This document shows positions 24,999-33,433 of a stretch of 36,448 nucleotides of DNA, in pieces; position 1 is the first letter of the stretch, and the number at the start of each line of letters is the position of its first letter. The stretch comes from CAZGSN01 sp964371655. Its GTDB lineage: Bacteria; Desulfobacterota; Binatia; HRBIN30. The DNA lies in contig CAYJOD010000067.1 of NCBI GenBank assembly GCA_964371655.1, forward strand, positions 1 to 36,448, in the 5' to 3' direction. A program made the position numbers and the translations under genes. Below the pieces are notes generated by a model. It ran no database searches. It worked only from the letters and a program-made list of their open reading frames with translations, and was not told the DNA's origin.

Positions 24999-25122
24999 AC
25001 CAGCGGCTCAGCCCGACTGCGACTCTCAGAGCACAGAGGTTTCGTTGACTTGAAAACATCGCACCGTTACGGGTTGCCGCGTGGTCCTCGACAACGGCTC
25101 TGTACCGGCACGCGGCGGCTTC

Positions 25123-26148
25123 ATGCGGGCGCACGTCCTCGTGCAGCCCGGGAAGATCGAGTTGCGCGAGTTGCCGCGACCGCAGCCCGGGCCGGACGAT
25201 GTCGTGCTTCGCGTGCGCGCCGCATTGACTTGCGGAACCGACATCAAGGCCTTCGTGCGCGGGCACCCGAAGTTTCCGATGCCGACGCGATTCGGGCACG
25301 AGTTCTCGGGCGAGATCGCCGCGCTCGGGAAAAACGTCCGCGGCTTTCACGAGGGCGACGCCGTCATGGCGACACCGAGCGGCCCGTGCGGCGGGTGTTT
25401 CTACTGCCGTCGCGGTCAGGAGAACCTGTGCGAGACGCTCATGCAAACGATGGTTCTGGGCGCGTACGCGGACTACGTTCATCTGCCGTCGCGCGTCGTA
25501 CGCACCAACCTGTTCGTCAAACCCAAAGCGATCACCTTCCCCGTCGCGGCCCTGCTGGAGCCGCTGGCGTGTGTCCTCCACGGCCTCGACTTCGTCAGCC
25601 TTCGTCCTGACGACACCGTGGTATTGATTGGCGCCGGCGCGATCAGCCTGCTCCATCTGCTGGCGCTGCGCGCGCGCGGTATCGACAACGTCTACGTGAT
25701 CGGGCGCTCGCCACAGCGCGCCGCGTTTGCCCAGCGCCTCGGCTGCAAGGGAGTCCTCCTAGGAGGCATCGACGCGGCGCGCCGCCACATCCTAGAGTGC
25801 ACCGCCAACAGAGGTGCGGATATCGCCATCGAGTGCACCGGCCAGCTCGAGGTGTGGGAAGCCGCGCCATCGCTGGTGCGCCGCGGCGGCACCGTGGTCT
25901 TCTTCGGCGGCTGTAGCCCGGGGACACACGTGCCGATCGACACGCAGCGCTTTCATTACGATGAGCTGCGGCTGCTCAGCCCCTTCCACTTCACGCCGCG
26001 TGCGGTACAAGCCGCGCGCGCGCTCCTGGAGAGTGAAAGCTTCGACGCGGCGGCGTTGATCTCCGGTGAGTATTGCCTCGAGGCCCTTCCCGACGCGCTG
26101 GTCGCACATCAGCGCGGAGAGGGAATCAAGTTCGCGATCCTCCCATGA
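25123..26148 (+). CDS. Zinc-dependent medium-chain dehydrogenase (first of pair)
   Basis: A 341-residue alcohol/polyol dehydrogenase of the MDR superfamily. It has the catalytic-zinc site CGTDIKAF plus GHE (about residues 37 and 62-64) and the structural-zinc cysteines in GPCGGCFYCRRGQENLC (about 89-105). The NAD-binding motif is GAGAISLLHLLALRARG (about 170-186). The start at 25123 is preferred to a GTG 42 bases upstream because it begins MRAHVLVQPGKIELRELP as in the family. The ATG of the next dehydrogenase overlaps its stop (ATGA). Substrate is not predictable; sorbitol, threonine or other secondary-alcohol substrates are known for relatives. Confidence 0.9.
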   Translation: MRAHVLVQPGKIELRELPRPQPGPDDVVLRVRAALTCGTDIKAFVRGHPKFPMPTRFGHEFSGEIAALGKNVRGFHEGDAVMATPSGPCGGCFYCRRGQENLCETLMQTMVLGAYADYVHLPSRVVRTNLFVKPKAITFPVAALLEPLACVLHGLDFVSLRPDDTVVLIGAGAISLLHLLALRARGIDNVYVIGRSPQRAAFAQRLGCKGVLLGGIDAARRHILECTANRGADIAIECTGQLEVWEAAPSLVRRGGTVVFFGGCSPGTHVPIDTQRFHYDELRLLSPFHFTPRAVQAARALLESESFDAAALISGEYCLEALPDALVAHQRGEGIKFAILP

Positions 26149-27191
26149 GCTCGATGAAGGTCGCGCGACTCTACGACTATCTCGACATCCGCATCGAAGA
26201 TGCTCCGATCCCGCATCCCGGCCCGCGCCAGGCCTTGGTGCGCACGCGCGCGTGCGGGATCTGCTCCGGTGACGTCGTGCCCTGGTATATCCGTCAGAAG
26301 GCGCCGCTGGTGTTCGGCCACGAGCCGGTCGGCGAGATCGTTGAGCTCGGCCGCGAGGTCTCACATCTGCGCGTCGGCCAGCGTGTCTTCGTTCACCACC
26401 ACGCTCCGTGCTTGAGCTGTCGTGCCTGCCGGCGCGGCGAGTTCGTGCAGTGTCCGACCTGGAAGGCGTCGAAGATCATCCCGGGCGGGATGGCTGAATA
26501 CTTCCTGGTGCCGGAAATCAATCTCTTCGGCGACACCCTGGCGCTTCCCGATCACGTCAGCGATGCGGACGGCATCCTCATCGAACCTCTGGCCTGTGTC
26601 GTCAAGTCGCTGTGTCGTGCGGGACAGGTAGCTGAGGCCTCAGTCCTCGTCATTGGGCTGGGCGTCATGGGACAGATGCACGTCATCCTGGCGAAGCATC
26701 TCGGAGCTCGACAAGTCATGGCTAGCGATTTCGTGACGGCACGCCGCACCCATGCGCGCGGCCTCGGTGCCGATGTGGTTCTCGACGCCACGGCTGCTCC
26801 GCTTGCAGAGCAAGTGGCCCAGGTCACCAAGGGCGAAGGGGCCGAGATCGTGATTGTCGGACCCGCGACTACCGAGGCCATCGCCACCGGTATCGCTTGC
26901 GCGGCGAGGGGCGGAAGCGTGATTCAATTCATGGGTACGCCGCCGCAGGCACAGCTGACCCTATCGACGCACGACCTCTACTTCCGCGAGGTGCGGCTCA
27001 TCCCCAGCTACTCGTGCGGACCGATGGAAACGCGCACAGCCCTGGCTCTGATCTCAGACGGGGTTTTGGGCGCCCGCCAGGTCGTCACCCACGAGTTCCC
27101 ACTCGCCGAGGCGGCGACCGCTTACCAGGTTGCGGCGGAGAACAAGAGCGCGATCAAGACGATCGTGACGTTTCCACCGCCAGTGCGTTAG
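26145..27191 (+). CDS. Zinc-dependent medium-chain dehydrogenase (second of pair)
   Basis: A 348-residue MDR protein with the catalytic-zinc segment CGICSGDVVPW and GHEPVGEIVELG, structural cysteines in APCLSCRACRRGEFVQC (about 87-103) and the cofactor loop GLGVMGQMHVILAKHLGA (about 172-189). It overlaps the first dehydrogenase by 4 nt. The two proteins are only moderately alike, so they are not a recent duplication and may act on successive or related substrates, or form a heteromer. A hairpin with flanking A/T tracts follows (27201-27229). Confidence 0.9.
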   Translation: MSSMKVARLYDYLDIRIEDAPIPHPGPRQALVRTRACGICSGDVVPWYIRQKAPLVFGHEPVGEIVELGREVSHLRVGQRVFVHHHAPCLSCRACRRGEFVQCPTWKASKIIPGGMAEYFLVPEINLFGDTLALPDHVSDADGILIEPLACVVKSLCRAGQVAEASVLVIGLGVMGQMHVILAKHLGARQVMASDFVTARRTHARGLGADVVLDATAAPLAEQVAQVTKGEGAEIVIVGPATTEAIATGIACAARGGSVIQFMGTPPQAQLTLSTHDLYFREVRLIPSYSCGPMETRTALALISDGVLGARQVVTHEFPLAEAATAYQVAAENKSAIKTIVTFPPPVR

Positions 27192-27200
27192 AAAAGAAAA

Positions 27201-27229
27201 AAAGAGGCAACCACAGCGGCTGCCTCTTT
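27201..27229. terminator. Bidirectional intrinsic terminator
   Basis: AAAGAGGCA (27201-27209) pairs with TGCCTCTTT (27221-27229) around an 11-base loop. An A-rich tract (27192-27200) precedes it on the plus strand, so minus-strand transcripts end in a U run. It lies between the convergent dehydrogenase and lipoprotein genes. Confidence 0.85.
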
Positions 27230-27250
27230 CGTTCCGATTGATGTGGAAGC

Positions 27251-27487
27251 TTACTTGTGGGTGGTCTTCTTGAAGACCGCCTCAGCGCGATCGGCAGCCG
27301 CCGAGGCGCGATCGGCAGCCGCTGCTGCACTCTTCGCAGCCGACTCAGCCTTGGTCGCTGCCATCTCGGCGCGGCTCGCGGCCGCTTCCATCTTGGCCAT
27401 GCAGTCGTCCTTCTTGGCGGCGCAACCAGCAACCGCAACCACGGCCAAAAGCGCTACTGCAACATGTGTCATTTTCGTAAATCGCAT
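27251..27487 (-). CDS. Lpp/OprI-like alanine-zipper lipoprotein (second of pair)
   Basis: A 78-residue protein with a lipoprotein signal peptide (MRFTKMTHVAVALLAVVAVAGC, lipobox VAGC). An Ala-rich heptad region follows (EAAASRAEMAATKAESAAKSA onward), and the last residue is lysine (KTTHK). This layout matches the murein lipoproteins Lpp and OprI, whose C-terminal lysine can be linked to peptidoglycan. The ATG at 27487 has a GGAGG site. It follows a similar gene by 35 bases and is followed by a terminator. Anchoring of outer membrane to cell wall is inferred; a free lipoprotein is the alternative. Confidence 0.85.
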   Translation of the reverse strand: MRFTKMTHVAVALLAVVAVAGCAAKKDDCMAKMEAAASRAEMAATKAESAAKSAAAAADRASAAADRAEAVFKKTTHK

Positions 27488-27522
27488 TGTCTTCCCTCCT
27501 GTCAAGTTCGGTAGTGAATAGC

Positions 27523-27783
27523 CTATTTGTGCATCTTACCGCGGAACCCAGCCTGGGCCTTTTGAGCCGCAGCTTCCGCGCGATCCGCAGCCGACGCTGC
27601 CTTCGCAGCCGCGTCCGAGGCGCGATTGGCTGCCGTTTCCGCCTTGTTGGCCGCCGCTTCAATGCGCGCAGCCATGCCGTCCTCTGCTGCCGCATTCTTG
27701 CTGCTGCAAGCCGAAGTCGTACCCAGCAACAACGTCAGGCCTAGCAAACCCGCCGCAATTTGTGTCCTTTTACCAAGCCGCAT
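27523..27783 (-). CDS. Lpp/OprI-like alanine-zipper lipoprotein (first of pair)
   Basis: An 86-residue relative of the next gene: signal peptide with lipobox TSAC (cysteine near residue 26), then an alanine-heptad helix (ARIEAAANKAETAANRASDAA onward), ending KMHK with a C-terminal lysine. The ATG at 27783 has a GGAGG site. The two proteins differ in the signal peptide but share the ADRAEA segment and the final HK, so they are an older tandem duplication. A possible terminator-like hairpin with an A run separates it from the FecR gene, so it may have its own promoter within 27784-27843. Confidence 0.85.
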   Translation of the reverse strand: MRLGKRTQIAAGLLGLTLLLGTTSACSSKNAAAEDGMAARIEAAANKAETAANRASDAAAKAASAADRAEAAAQKAQAGFRGKMHK

Positions 27784-27842
27784 ATGAGGCCTCCTTCCGA
27801 TCAAGAGAGAGTTCATCCATAAGTCGATCGTTCAAATCGCAC

Positions 27843-27873
27843 AAAAAAACTTAGGCTGCAAGGCCTTCAAGCC
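27843..27873 (-). terminator. Possible terminator after the FecR-domain gene
   Basis: On the minus strand a short GGCT/AGCC hairpin (27870-27873 with 27854-27857), containing the self-complementary AAGGCCTT, is followed by seven U (27849-27843). The stem is weak. Confidence 0.35.
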
Positions 27874-27903
27874 CAAAACTACTCATAGTCTTGAGCAGGG
27901 AGA

Positions 27904-28791
27904 CTAAAAGTCGACCACAACCCCGCCCGAGTCCGATCCGCGTCCCGGGGGGTTGAGCCGATACTGTCGCAACGGCTGCCGGTTCGTATTGACATCGGCG
28001 GAACGGGTCCACGCCAAAGGTTGGCGCGGTCGCCCATCGCCGGCGGGAAGAGGTTCTTGCGTCGCGACCGCGGTTGCCGGGACGTCGGCTTTCGACAACA
28101 AGTGGCCGGCGACGAGCGGGTGGTCGACATTCAAGCCGTCGCGACGACCGCTGCCACGTAGCTCCAGGCCTTCGAGGAACTGACGGAAACGCGACGGATC
28201 CAACGGCTGTGTCGGGGTCGGGAAGCGCCCCTTCTGGACCTGCGTATAGGCGTTGGCACCGATATCGACACCGCCGCTCGGCACCGCGAGGCGGCCCACG
28301 ACGTCGACCTCGCCGGCAATGCCGACGACCTCGGTGAGCTCCGTCTCCGGGCTGTACACGACGATGAACTCGGTGCCGCGGGCAACCGCCACCGCCGTTG
28401 GGGTTTCTATCTCGAAGCGCGCCTTCGCCTCCTTGTATTGCTCCCCAACCCACGCATGCACTCGACCTTTGCTCAGACGCAAGGCGGCGTGCCGCTTGCC
28501 CGATTGGGTGTCGAGCGTCTCAACGGAAAGCTCCGAAGCCACGCCTAGGTCGAGCACGGTATCGTCGCGAAACAAGATCTTGGCACGCGCGCTGGGACCT
28601 GTACGCAGGTGCGCGCCCAGGCCGATCTCGTCGCCGCTGCCGATCTCGACCCACGACTTGCCGCGTTGCACTTCCAAGCCGCCCTGCAGCGCTGCGACGA
28701 CGGCGACTCCGGTCTGCGCTCGCGCCGTGGTAAAGCCACCGCTAGCGGTTACTACCAGCAACCCAATGAACGAAATTCCGGCTCGTTTCAT
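27904..28791 (-). CDS. FecR domain-containing protein
   Basis: A 295-residue exported protein: signal peptide MKRAGISFIGLLVVTASGGFTTARA (AxA cleavage), then a FecR-type beta domain (about 28-170) with GSGDEIGLGAHLRTGPSARAKILFRDDTVLDLG and FEIETPTAVAVARGTEFIVVY. A Pro-rich, probably disordered C-terminus follows. Classical FecR proteins are anti-sigma regulators, but this one lacks an N-terminal cytoplasmic or membrane-spanning regulator segment and no sigma factor is nearby. A periplasmic or cell-wall role is more likely. The start at 28791 is favoured by a GAGG site 8 bases upstream; an ATG at 28797 is possible. It lies 10 bases after the TPR-barrel gene. Confidence 0.85.
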   Translation of the reverse strand: MKRAGISFIGLLVVTASGGFTTARAQTGVAVVAALQGGLEVQRGKSWVEIGSGDEIGLGAHLRTGPSARAKILFRDDTVLDLGVASELSVETLDTQSGKRHAALRLSKGRVHAWVGEQYKEAKARFEIETPTAVAVARGTEFIVVYSPETELTEVVGIAGEVDVVGRLAVPSGGVDIGANAYTQVQKGRFPTPTQPLDPSRFRQFLEGLELRGSGRRDGLNVDHPLVAGHLLSKADVPATAVATQEPLPAGDGRPRQPLAWTRSADVNTNRQPLRQYRLNPPGRGSDSGGVVVDF

Positions 28792-28801
28792 CGTCATGGC
28801 C

Positions 28802-30418
28802 TCAGAACCTTATCCGCACACCGGGTGAGATGATGAAGCGGTCATAGTCGAAATTGGGGATGTTCGACCCATTGATGACAGCGAGAAAATCAGCCGTTAG
28901 CGCAACGCTGTCGGTGAGATCATACTCGCCGCCGATCAGAAAGAAGTGGGCGTTGTCGTGCCGGCGAAATTGAAACGACGAGTTGGGCGCGCCGGCGAAG
29001 CTGTTCGGGTTGTCGTAGTCCTCGATGCGGACCAGATAGCTGACGTCGAATCGCATCAACTGGTTGAGCGCGTAGCGTGCACCAAGATCGAATTGATAGC
29101 CGTTGTATTGGAACTCCGGTCCCGCTCCCATCGCCAGGTTCGAAATCGTATCTTCCTTGTCGTACTGGAGACCGCCGGTCAGCGTCACTTCGAGGTCTTC
29201 CAGCTGCGCTTGCTGGCGTAAGCCGATGGCGTGGTTGATGCCATCGCGGCCGGGATCGAAGGGCTTCTTGAAGAAGTCGCGGCCGCGGAAAGTGTAATAC
29301 ACCTGCCCCGACAGACCTTCCGCTTCCGGAAAGCTCAGCCACGGAGTGAGCAGGCCTTCCTGGTAGAAATTCTCGTAGTTCAGCAGATAGTATCTCCACT
29401 CGCCGGCGAGCCCGTAGCGCAGCTCGCCCCAATGCGAGGCAACTTCGAGCCAGAGCGGGAAACCGAGTAGGTCGAAGTCGCTGAGCGAGAAGTGGATGCT
29501 GCTGTCGACCTCGCCGCCCATCGACAACGACCAGACATCGTTATCGACCAGGCGATAGTCTCCACCCGCCGACAGCACGACCCTCCCGTCGCCTTTGCCG
29601 CTGACGTCCGTTTGACTCCCAGGTAGCTGCGCTGGCTTGGGCGGGGTGTTGCTGCGCTCATCGACCTTGCTGCTCGGGCCGGCGACGACGTTGGAGTCGT
29701 ACTCGAAGCCCAACTTCCCGAACGCCGTCCACGACCTTGTCGTGCCGGCGCGAATACCCCGCGGCGCAGTTTCGATCTCTTGCGATAGGTACGGGCGCGC
29801 CGCGGCGGCCATTTCGCCGTTCGGGTTTTCTTGTGTCAGCTTCTCGAGCTCGCTGTGCGCGACGTCGCCGCGGCGCTGGCGAATTAGAGCCAGGGCGTTG
29901 TAGTAGCGGGCCGCGGCACGCACTTCCGGATCTGCCTGCGCTTCGGTCAAGTACTTCGACGCCTCGGCATTGGCGCCGAGACGATAGTCGGCGACGCCGA
30001 GGAACAAAGCCGCCACGTGCCTCTCGCTGCCCCGTTGATAAGCCGTTTCCAACCACTGCTTGGCGGCCTCGATACGACCGGCTTCGAGGTTGGCCACACC
30101 GAGGTCGAGCGCCGCGTGCGGCAAGTTCGGATCGATCGCCAGCGCCTTCTCGATGTCGGCGACCGCCGCCGTCGCGGCACCGCGCTTGCCTTGCGTCAAG
30201 CCCCGATAGTAGAGGCTCCACGCGTCGTTCGGATCGGCCTGCGTCGCCTTGTCGAACAACCCGTACGCTTGCTCCCACTGGCCTTTATTGTACGCAATCA
30301 GCCCACGCGCATAGAGCGCCTGCGATTGAACACTTGCCTGCAGCGGTGCTGCGTACAAGACGGCGGCGATCGTGACGGCAGCGATCGTCGCGGCTCTGCT
30401 TCTCTTGCTAACCCCCAT
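28802..30418 (-). CDS. TPR-repeat outer-membrane beta-barrel protein
   Basis: A 538-residue protein in two parts after a signal peptide (MGVSKRSRAATIAAVTIAAV, cleavage near LQAS). About five or six TPR units span residues 33-215 (for example ALYARGLIAYNKGQWEQAYGLF). A C-terminal barrel follows (about 235-538), starting FGKLGFEYDSNVV, with alternating aromatic strands and a final phenylalanine (GVRIRF). The same build is found in outer-membrane export or scaffold proteins such as PgaA and Slam types, but no specific family is recognised. The start at 30418 is preferred over 30460 because it gives a clean signal peptide with a GAGG site. It is followed by the FecR gene 10 bases on, suggesting joint function. 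Confidence 0.82.
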   Translation of the reverse strand: MGVSKRSRAATIAAVTIAAVLYAAPLQASVQSQALYARGLIAYNKGQWEQAYGLFDKATQADPNDAWSLYYRGLTQGKRGAATAAVADIEKALAIDPNLPHAALDLGVANLEAGRIEAAKQWLETAYQRGSERHVAALFLGVADYRLGANAEASKYLTEAQADPEVRAAARYYNALALIRQRRGDVAHSELEKLTQENPNGEMAAAARPYLSQEIETAPRGIRAGTTRSWTAFGKLGFEYDSNVVAGPSSKVDERSNTPPKPAQLPGSQTDVSGKGDGRVVLSAGGDYRLVDNDVWSLSMGGEVDSSIHFSLSDFDLLGFPLWLEVASHWGELRYGLAGEWRYYLLNYENFYQEGLLTPWLSFPEAEGLSGQVYYTFRGRDFFKKPFDPGRDGINHAIGLRQQAQLEDLEVTLTGGLQYDKEDTISNLAMGAGPEFQYNGYQFDLGARYALNQLMRFDVSYLVRIEDYDNPNSFAGAPNSSFQFRRHDNAHFFLIGGEYDLTDSVALTADFLAVINGSNIPNFDYDRFIISPGVRIRF

Positions 30419-30469
30419 CTCGGCCTCGCTCCTCACTCCCAGCTCTTGCTCGCCGCTCATCGCTGTTCA

Positions 30470-32164
30470 TCACTGCGGCAGCGGTGATACAAACTGCCCC
30501 AACGCGACCGGGTTCTGCCCGACAGGGATGGTGGCCACCACTTGGTTCGTGGCGGCGTCAACCACCGCAACCGTGTTACTCAAACGCATCGCCACGAACA
30601 CCAGATCCCCCGCCGGACTCGTGGAGATGCCGAACGGGGCCAGACCGAGTCCGATGACCGTACCACTGACCGTGTTGCTCACCGTGTTGAATACCGACAC
30701 GGTGTTGTCGTTGGTGTTGGAGACGTAGGCGCGGGTGCCGTCCGGGCTGACGGTCACCGCGATCGGGAAGCCGCCCACGGTTCGCGTGATGACGCTGTTG
30801 TTGGACGTGTCGATGATGGCGAGTTGATTGAGCGCTCCGACGGTGACGTAGACGCGCGTCCCGCTCGGATTGACGGCAATGCCGAACGGCGACGTCGACA
30901 TGGGAAGCGTCGCCACCACGGTGCCAGCCTCGGCGTCGACCACCGAGACCGTCTGGCTACCATTATTGGCAACGTACAGGCGACTCCCATCGGGGCTGAT
31001 GGCGAGCCCAGCCGGTGTCGCACCTACCGTGATCGTCGTGATCGCCTTGCTGGCCGTGTCGATGACCGCCAGGGAGTTGTCGCCGCCGTTGGTCACGTAG
31101 GCCCGCGCCCCGTCGGGACTGAACACAACGGCACGCGGGCGGGTGCCGACGGCGAAGGTCGTCGTCACCGTATTCGTCGCCGTGCTGATCACGGAGATCG
31201 TGCCGTCCATCAGGTTGGTGATGTACACCTCCGTGCGCGCCGGGTTCACGGCGACACCGGAAGGCTCGTTGCCCACCGTGACGGTGGTAACGATGGTATT
31301 CGTCGACGGATCGAGGACGGAAACGTTGTCGCTGCCCTGATTGGTGACGTAGGCGCGGATGGCGGTCGTCGGTGTCGGCGACGCGGTGGGCGTCGGCGTC
31401 GTGGTTGCCGTCGCGGTGATCGTTGCGGTCGCCGTCGCCGTGATCGTACGCGTGACTGTCGGCGTCTCGGTGACTGTATCGGTCGCGGTGGACGTCGGGG
31501 TCGATGTCTCCGTAGCCGTCGGCGTCGGCGTCGCCGTCGCGGTGGCCGTAGCCGTGTCGGTCGCGGTCGACGTTGGTGTTGGGGTCAGCGTCGGCGTATC
31601 GGTCGGCGTATCGGTTGGCGTGTCGGTCGGGGTAGAGGTTGGTGTATCCGTCGCGGTCGCGGTCGCCGTCGCCGTCTCGGTCGCCGTCGCCGTCGCCGTC
31701 GCCGTGTCGGTCGCGGTTTGCGTGGCCGTCGCCGTCGGCGTGTCGGTTGGCGTCGCGGTCGCGGTCTCCGTCGGAGTCGGCGTGACCGTCGGCGTCGCTG
31801 TCTCGGTCGGGGTATCCGTCGGTGTGTCGGTAAAGCTCGGTGTCGCCGTTGCCGTCGACGTCGCCGTTTCCGTCGGCGTCCCGGTCTCGGTCGGAGTTGC
31901 CGTAACCGTCGGCGTCTCCGTGATCGTCGGGGTTTCCGTGATCGTCGGCGTCTCGGTCACCGTCGGGGTTATCGTTGGCGTGTCGGTCTCTGTCGGCGTG
32001 GCGGTGATCGTCGGTGTATCCGTAGCCGTTGGCGTCTCGGTCACGGTCGGGGTTTCGGTCGGCGTCGGCGTAATCGTCGGCGTCTCCGTGATCGTCGGCG
32101 TCTCCGTCTCAGTGGGCGTCGGGGTTGCAGTCCAGGTCTGCGTCGGTGTTACGGTCTCGGTCAC
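30470..32164 (-). CDS. Seven-bladed YVTN/YncE-type propeller with Thr-Pro linker (3' part of a split gene)
   Basis: The C-terminal 290 residues form seven repeats of the YVTN/YncE type (AYVTNQGSDNVSVLD, VYITNLMDGTISVIS and so on to VFVAMRLSNTVAVVD), a beta-propeller often found in surface proteins. Before them lies a Thr/Pro/Glu/Ala-rich stretch of about 270 residues. There is no signal peptide, and the only start is a GTG inside the repeats without a ribosome site. The frame is continuous with the lipoprotein gene upstream, separated only by TAG (32194-32192) and TAA (32218-32216). It is therefore read as the 3' part of one gene of about 960 codons, now broken, miscalled or read through. The TPR-barrel gene follows closely. 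Confidence 0.75.
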   Translation of the reverse strand: MTETVTPTQTWTATPTPTETETPTITETPTITPTPTETPTVTETPTATDTPTITATPTETDTPTITPTVTETPTITETPTITETPTVTATPTETGTPTETATSTATATPSFTDTPTDTPTETATPTVTPTPTETATATPTDTPTATATQTATDTATATATATETATATATATDTPTSTPTDTPTDTPTDTPTLTPTPTSTATDTATATATATPTPTATETSTPTSTATDTVTETPTVTRTITATATATITATATTTPTPTASPTPTTAIRAYVTNQGSDNVSVLDPSTNTIVTTVTVGNEPSGVAVNPARTEVYITNLMDGTISVISTATNTVTTTFAVGTRPRAVVFSPDGARAYVTNGGDNSLAVIDTASKAITTITVGATPAGLAISPDGSRLYVANNGSQTVSVVDAEAGTVVATLPMSTSPFGIAVNPSGTRVYVTVGALNQLAIIDTSNNSVITRTVGGFPIAVTVSPDGTRAYVSNTNDNTVSVFNTVSNTVSGTVIGLGLAPFGISTSPAGDLVFVAMRLSNTVAVVDAATNQVVATIPVGQNPVALGQFVSPLPQ

Positions 32165-32463
32165 CGTCGCGGTTTCCGTCGGCGTAGCGGTCTAGGTCGG
32201 CTTCAGCGTCGGCGTTTAGGTTGCCGTGTCCGTCGGAGTTGCACTGGGAGTCTCGGTTGCGGTCTCGGTCGGGGTCGCGCTCGTCGTGGCGGTTGGCGTT
32301 TCGGTTGCCGTCTCCGTCGCCGTTGGTGTGGTGGTTTCCGTCGGCGTCGGGGTCGCGGTGTCCGCCGGCGTTGCGGTCAAGGTCACCGTCGGCGTCGGCT
32401 GCTGGGTCCGTGTATCTGTTGGTGCTGGTGACGGCGTCTCGTTCGGCGTAACCGTCGGCAGCG
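31366..32463. repeat. Thr-Pro coding microsatellite
   Basis: About 1.1 kb of imperfect short repeats (units near ACG CCG ACG GAG on the minus strand) encode a Thr/Pro/Glu/Ala-rich linker. The complementary strand shows a matching Gly/Val/Ser open frame that is only a shadow. Two stop codons, at 32192-32194 and 32216-32218, lie within it. Confidence 0.9.
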
Positions 32464-33358
32464 CTGCGGCCGTGTCGAATCCATAGGTGAAGTCGGGGAA
32501 GGAACGACCGTCCACCGTCGCGGCGCGAACCCGCACGTTCACGCGCTGGCCGGCCGGCAGGCCCTGCACCACACCGAGCACGATCGCGAAACCCGAGGCG
32601 CCCTTGTCGGTATCGTTGCAGCGCTCGCCGAAGCGGGAATCGTCGCACTCGCGCACGACGTTGTCAGCGCTTTCGACGCCACCAATGACGACGTCTTCGC
32701 CGTTGACGGCAACGTTGATGCTGCTCTGTACGATGGCGAGGTTCTGAGTTGTCTTGTCTATAACGATCGCGAACGATGCGGTGCCCTCGGCGGCCACGTC
32801 GACCGCTCCCGGCAGCGGATCGAAGTGAGTGACGAACGGTTGCGCCAGGACCTCGACCGCACCGTTGTCGCATGCGGTTCCGGCGCCGGCACAGGCGTTG
32901 ACGTTCGTACCCCCGACGATGGTCACCGGAATGAGCGCACTTCGATACGACGGCAGCAGCGGCGGCTGGCAATCGACGATCACATCGAGGTCCGCGTCGA
33001 AGCCCAGGACCTCGACTTTGATCGGTCCCGGCTGCAGGCCATCGATGGTGACGCTGCGCACCACGCTTGGATCGACGCGAGTGCATCGTTCGAGCACGTC
33101 ATTGCGGAGAATCCGCACGGCCACCGCCGCAACGCTCGCCGGTAGGTTGCTGCTGCCTTCAAATGAGCGTGGGTTCGCGCGCGCTCGGGGAGCAGCCGAG
33201 GCTTCCCACGCAACCTGGAGTTGAACGCCGCCAGCGGCATTTGGACTGCTGCCCGAATCCGATCCGCCGCCACAGCCCGCCAGAGGCGAGAGTGCGGCAA
33301 GTACGAGCAGCCAAGTGGACGCGAACCTAAAGTGTCGATGGGAAATCAATCGGTGCAC
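32216..33358 (-). CDS. Lipoprotein with Ig-like domains and Thr-Pro tail (5' part of a split gene)
   Basis: The 380-residue product has a lipoprotein signal ending LSPLAGC (cysteine near residue 29) and a Gly/Ser spacer. A first beta-domain follows (about 44-160, with SVTIDGLQPGPIKVEVLGFDAD), then a Big_5/SbsA-like Ig domain (about 175-305, THFDPLPGAVDVAAEGTASFAIVID). Last comes the start of the Thr-Pro linker, ending in TAA. Paired cysteines (near CTRV/VDC, NACAGAGTAC and REC/ERC) fit an exported protein. The GTG at 33358 is preferred for its G-rich ribosome site; a TTG at 33379 is possible. The next codons in the same frame continue the linker into the propeller, so this is probably the front half of one surface protein. 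Confidence 0.75.
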   Translation of the reverse strand: MHRLISHRHFRFASTWLLVLAALSPLAGCGGGSDSGSSPNAAGGVQLQVAWEASAAPRARANPRSFEGSSNLPASVAAVAVRILRNDVLERCTRVDPSVVRSVTIDGLQPGPIKVEVLGFDADLDVIVDCQPPLLPSYRSALIPVTIVGGTNVNACAGAGTACDNGAVEVLAQPFVTHFDPLPGAVDVAAEGTASFAIVIDKTTQNLAIVQSSINVAVNGEDVVIGGVESADNVVRECDDSRFGERCNDTDKGASGFAIVLGVVQGLPAGQRVNVRVRAATVDGRSFPDFTYGFDTAAALPTVTPNETPSPAPTDTRTQQPTPTVTLTATPADTATPTPTETTTPTATETATETPTATTSATPTETATETPSATPTDTAT

Positions 33359-33433
33359 CCCACCCTCCCTCAGCAGCAATGGCCAAAAAACCGGCTACCC
33401 GCATACACCAGCATCTGAACCGGCGTCAAGTAA

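Noticed and set aside
31359..32195. A plus-strand frame rich in Gly-Val-Ser repeats
   Set aside because: It is the complement of the Thr-Pro microsatellite and has no independent features.
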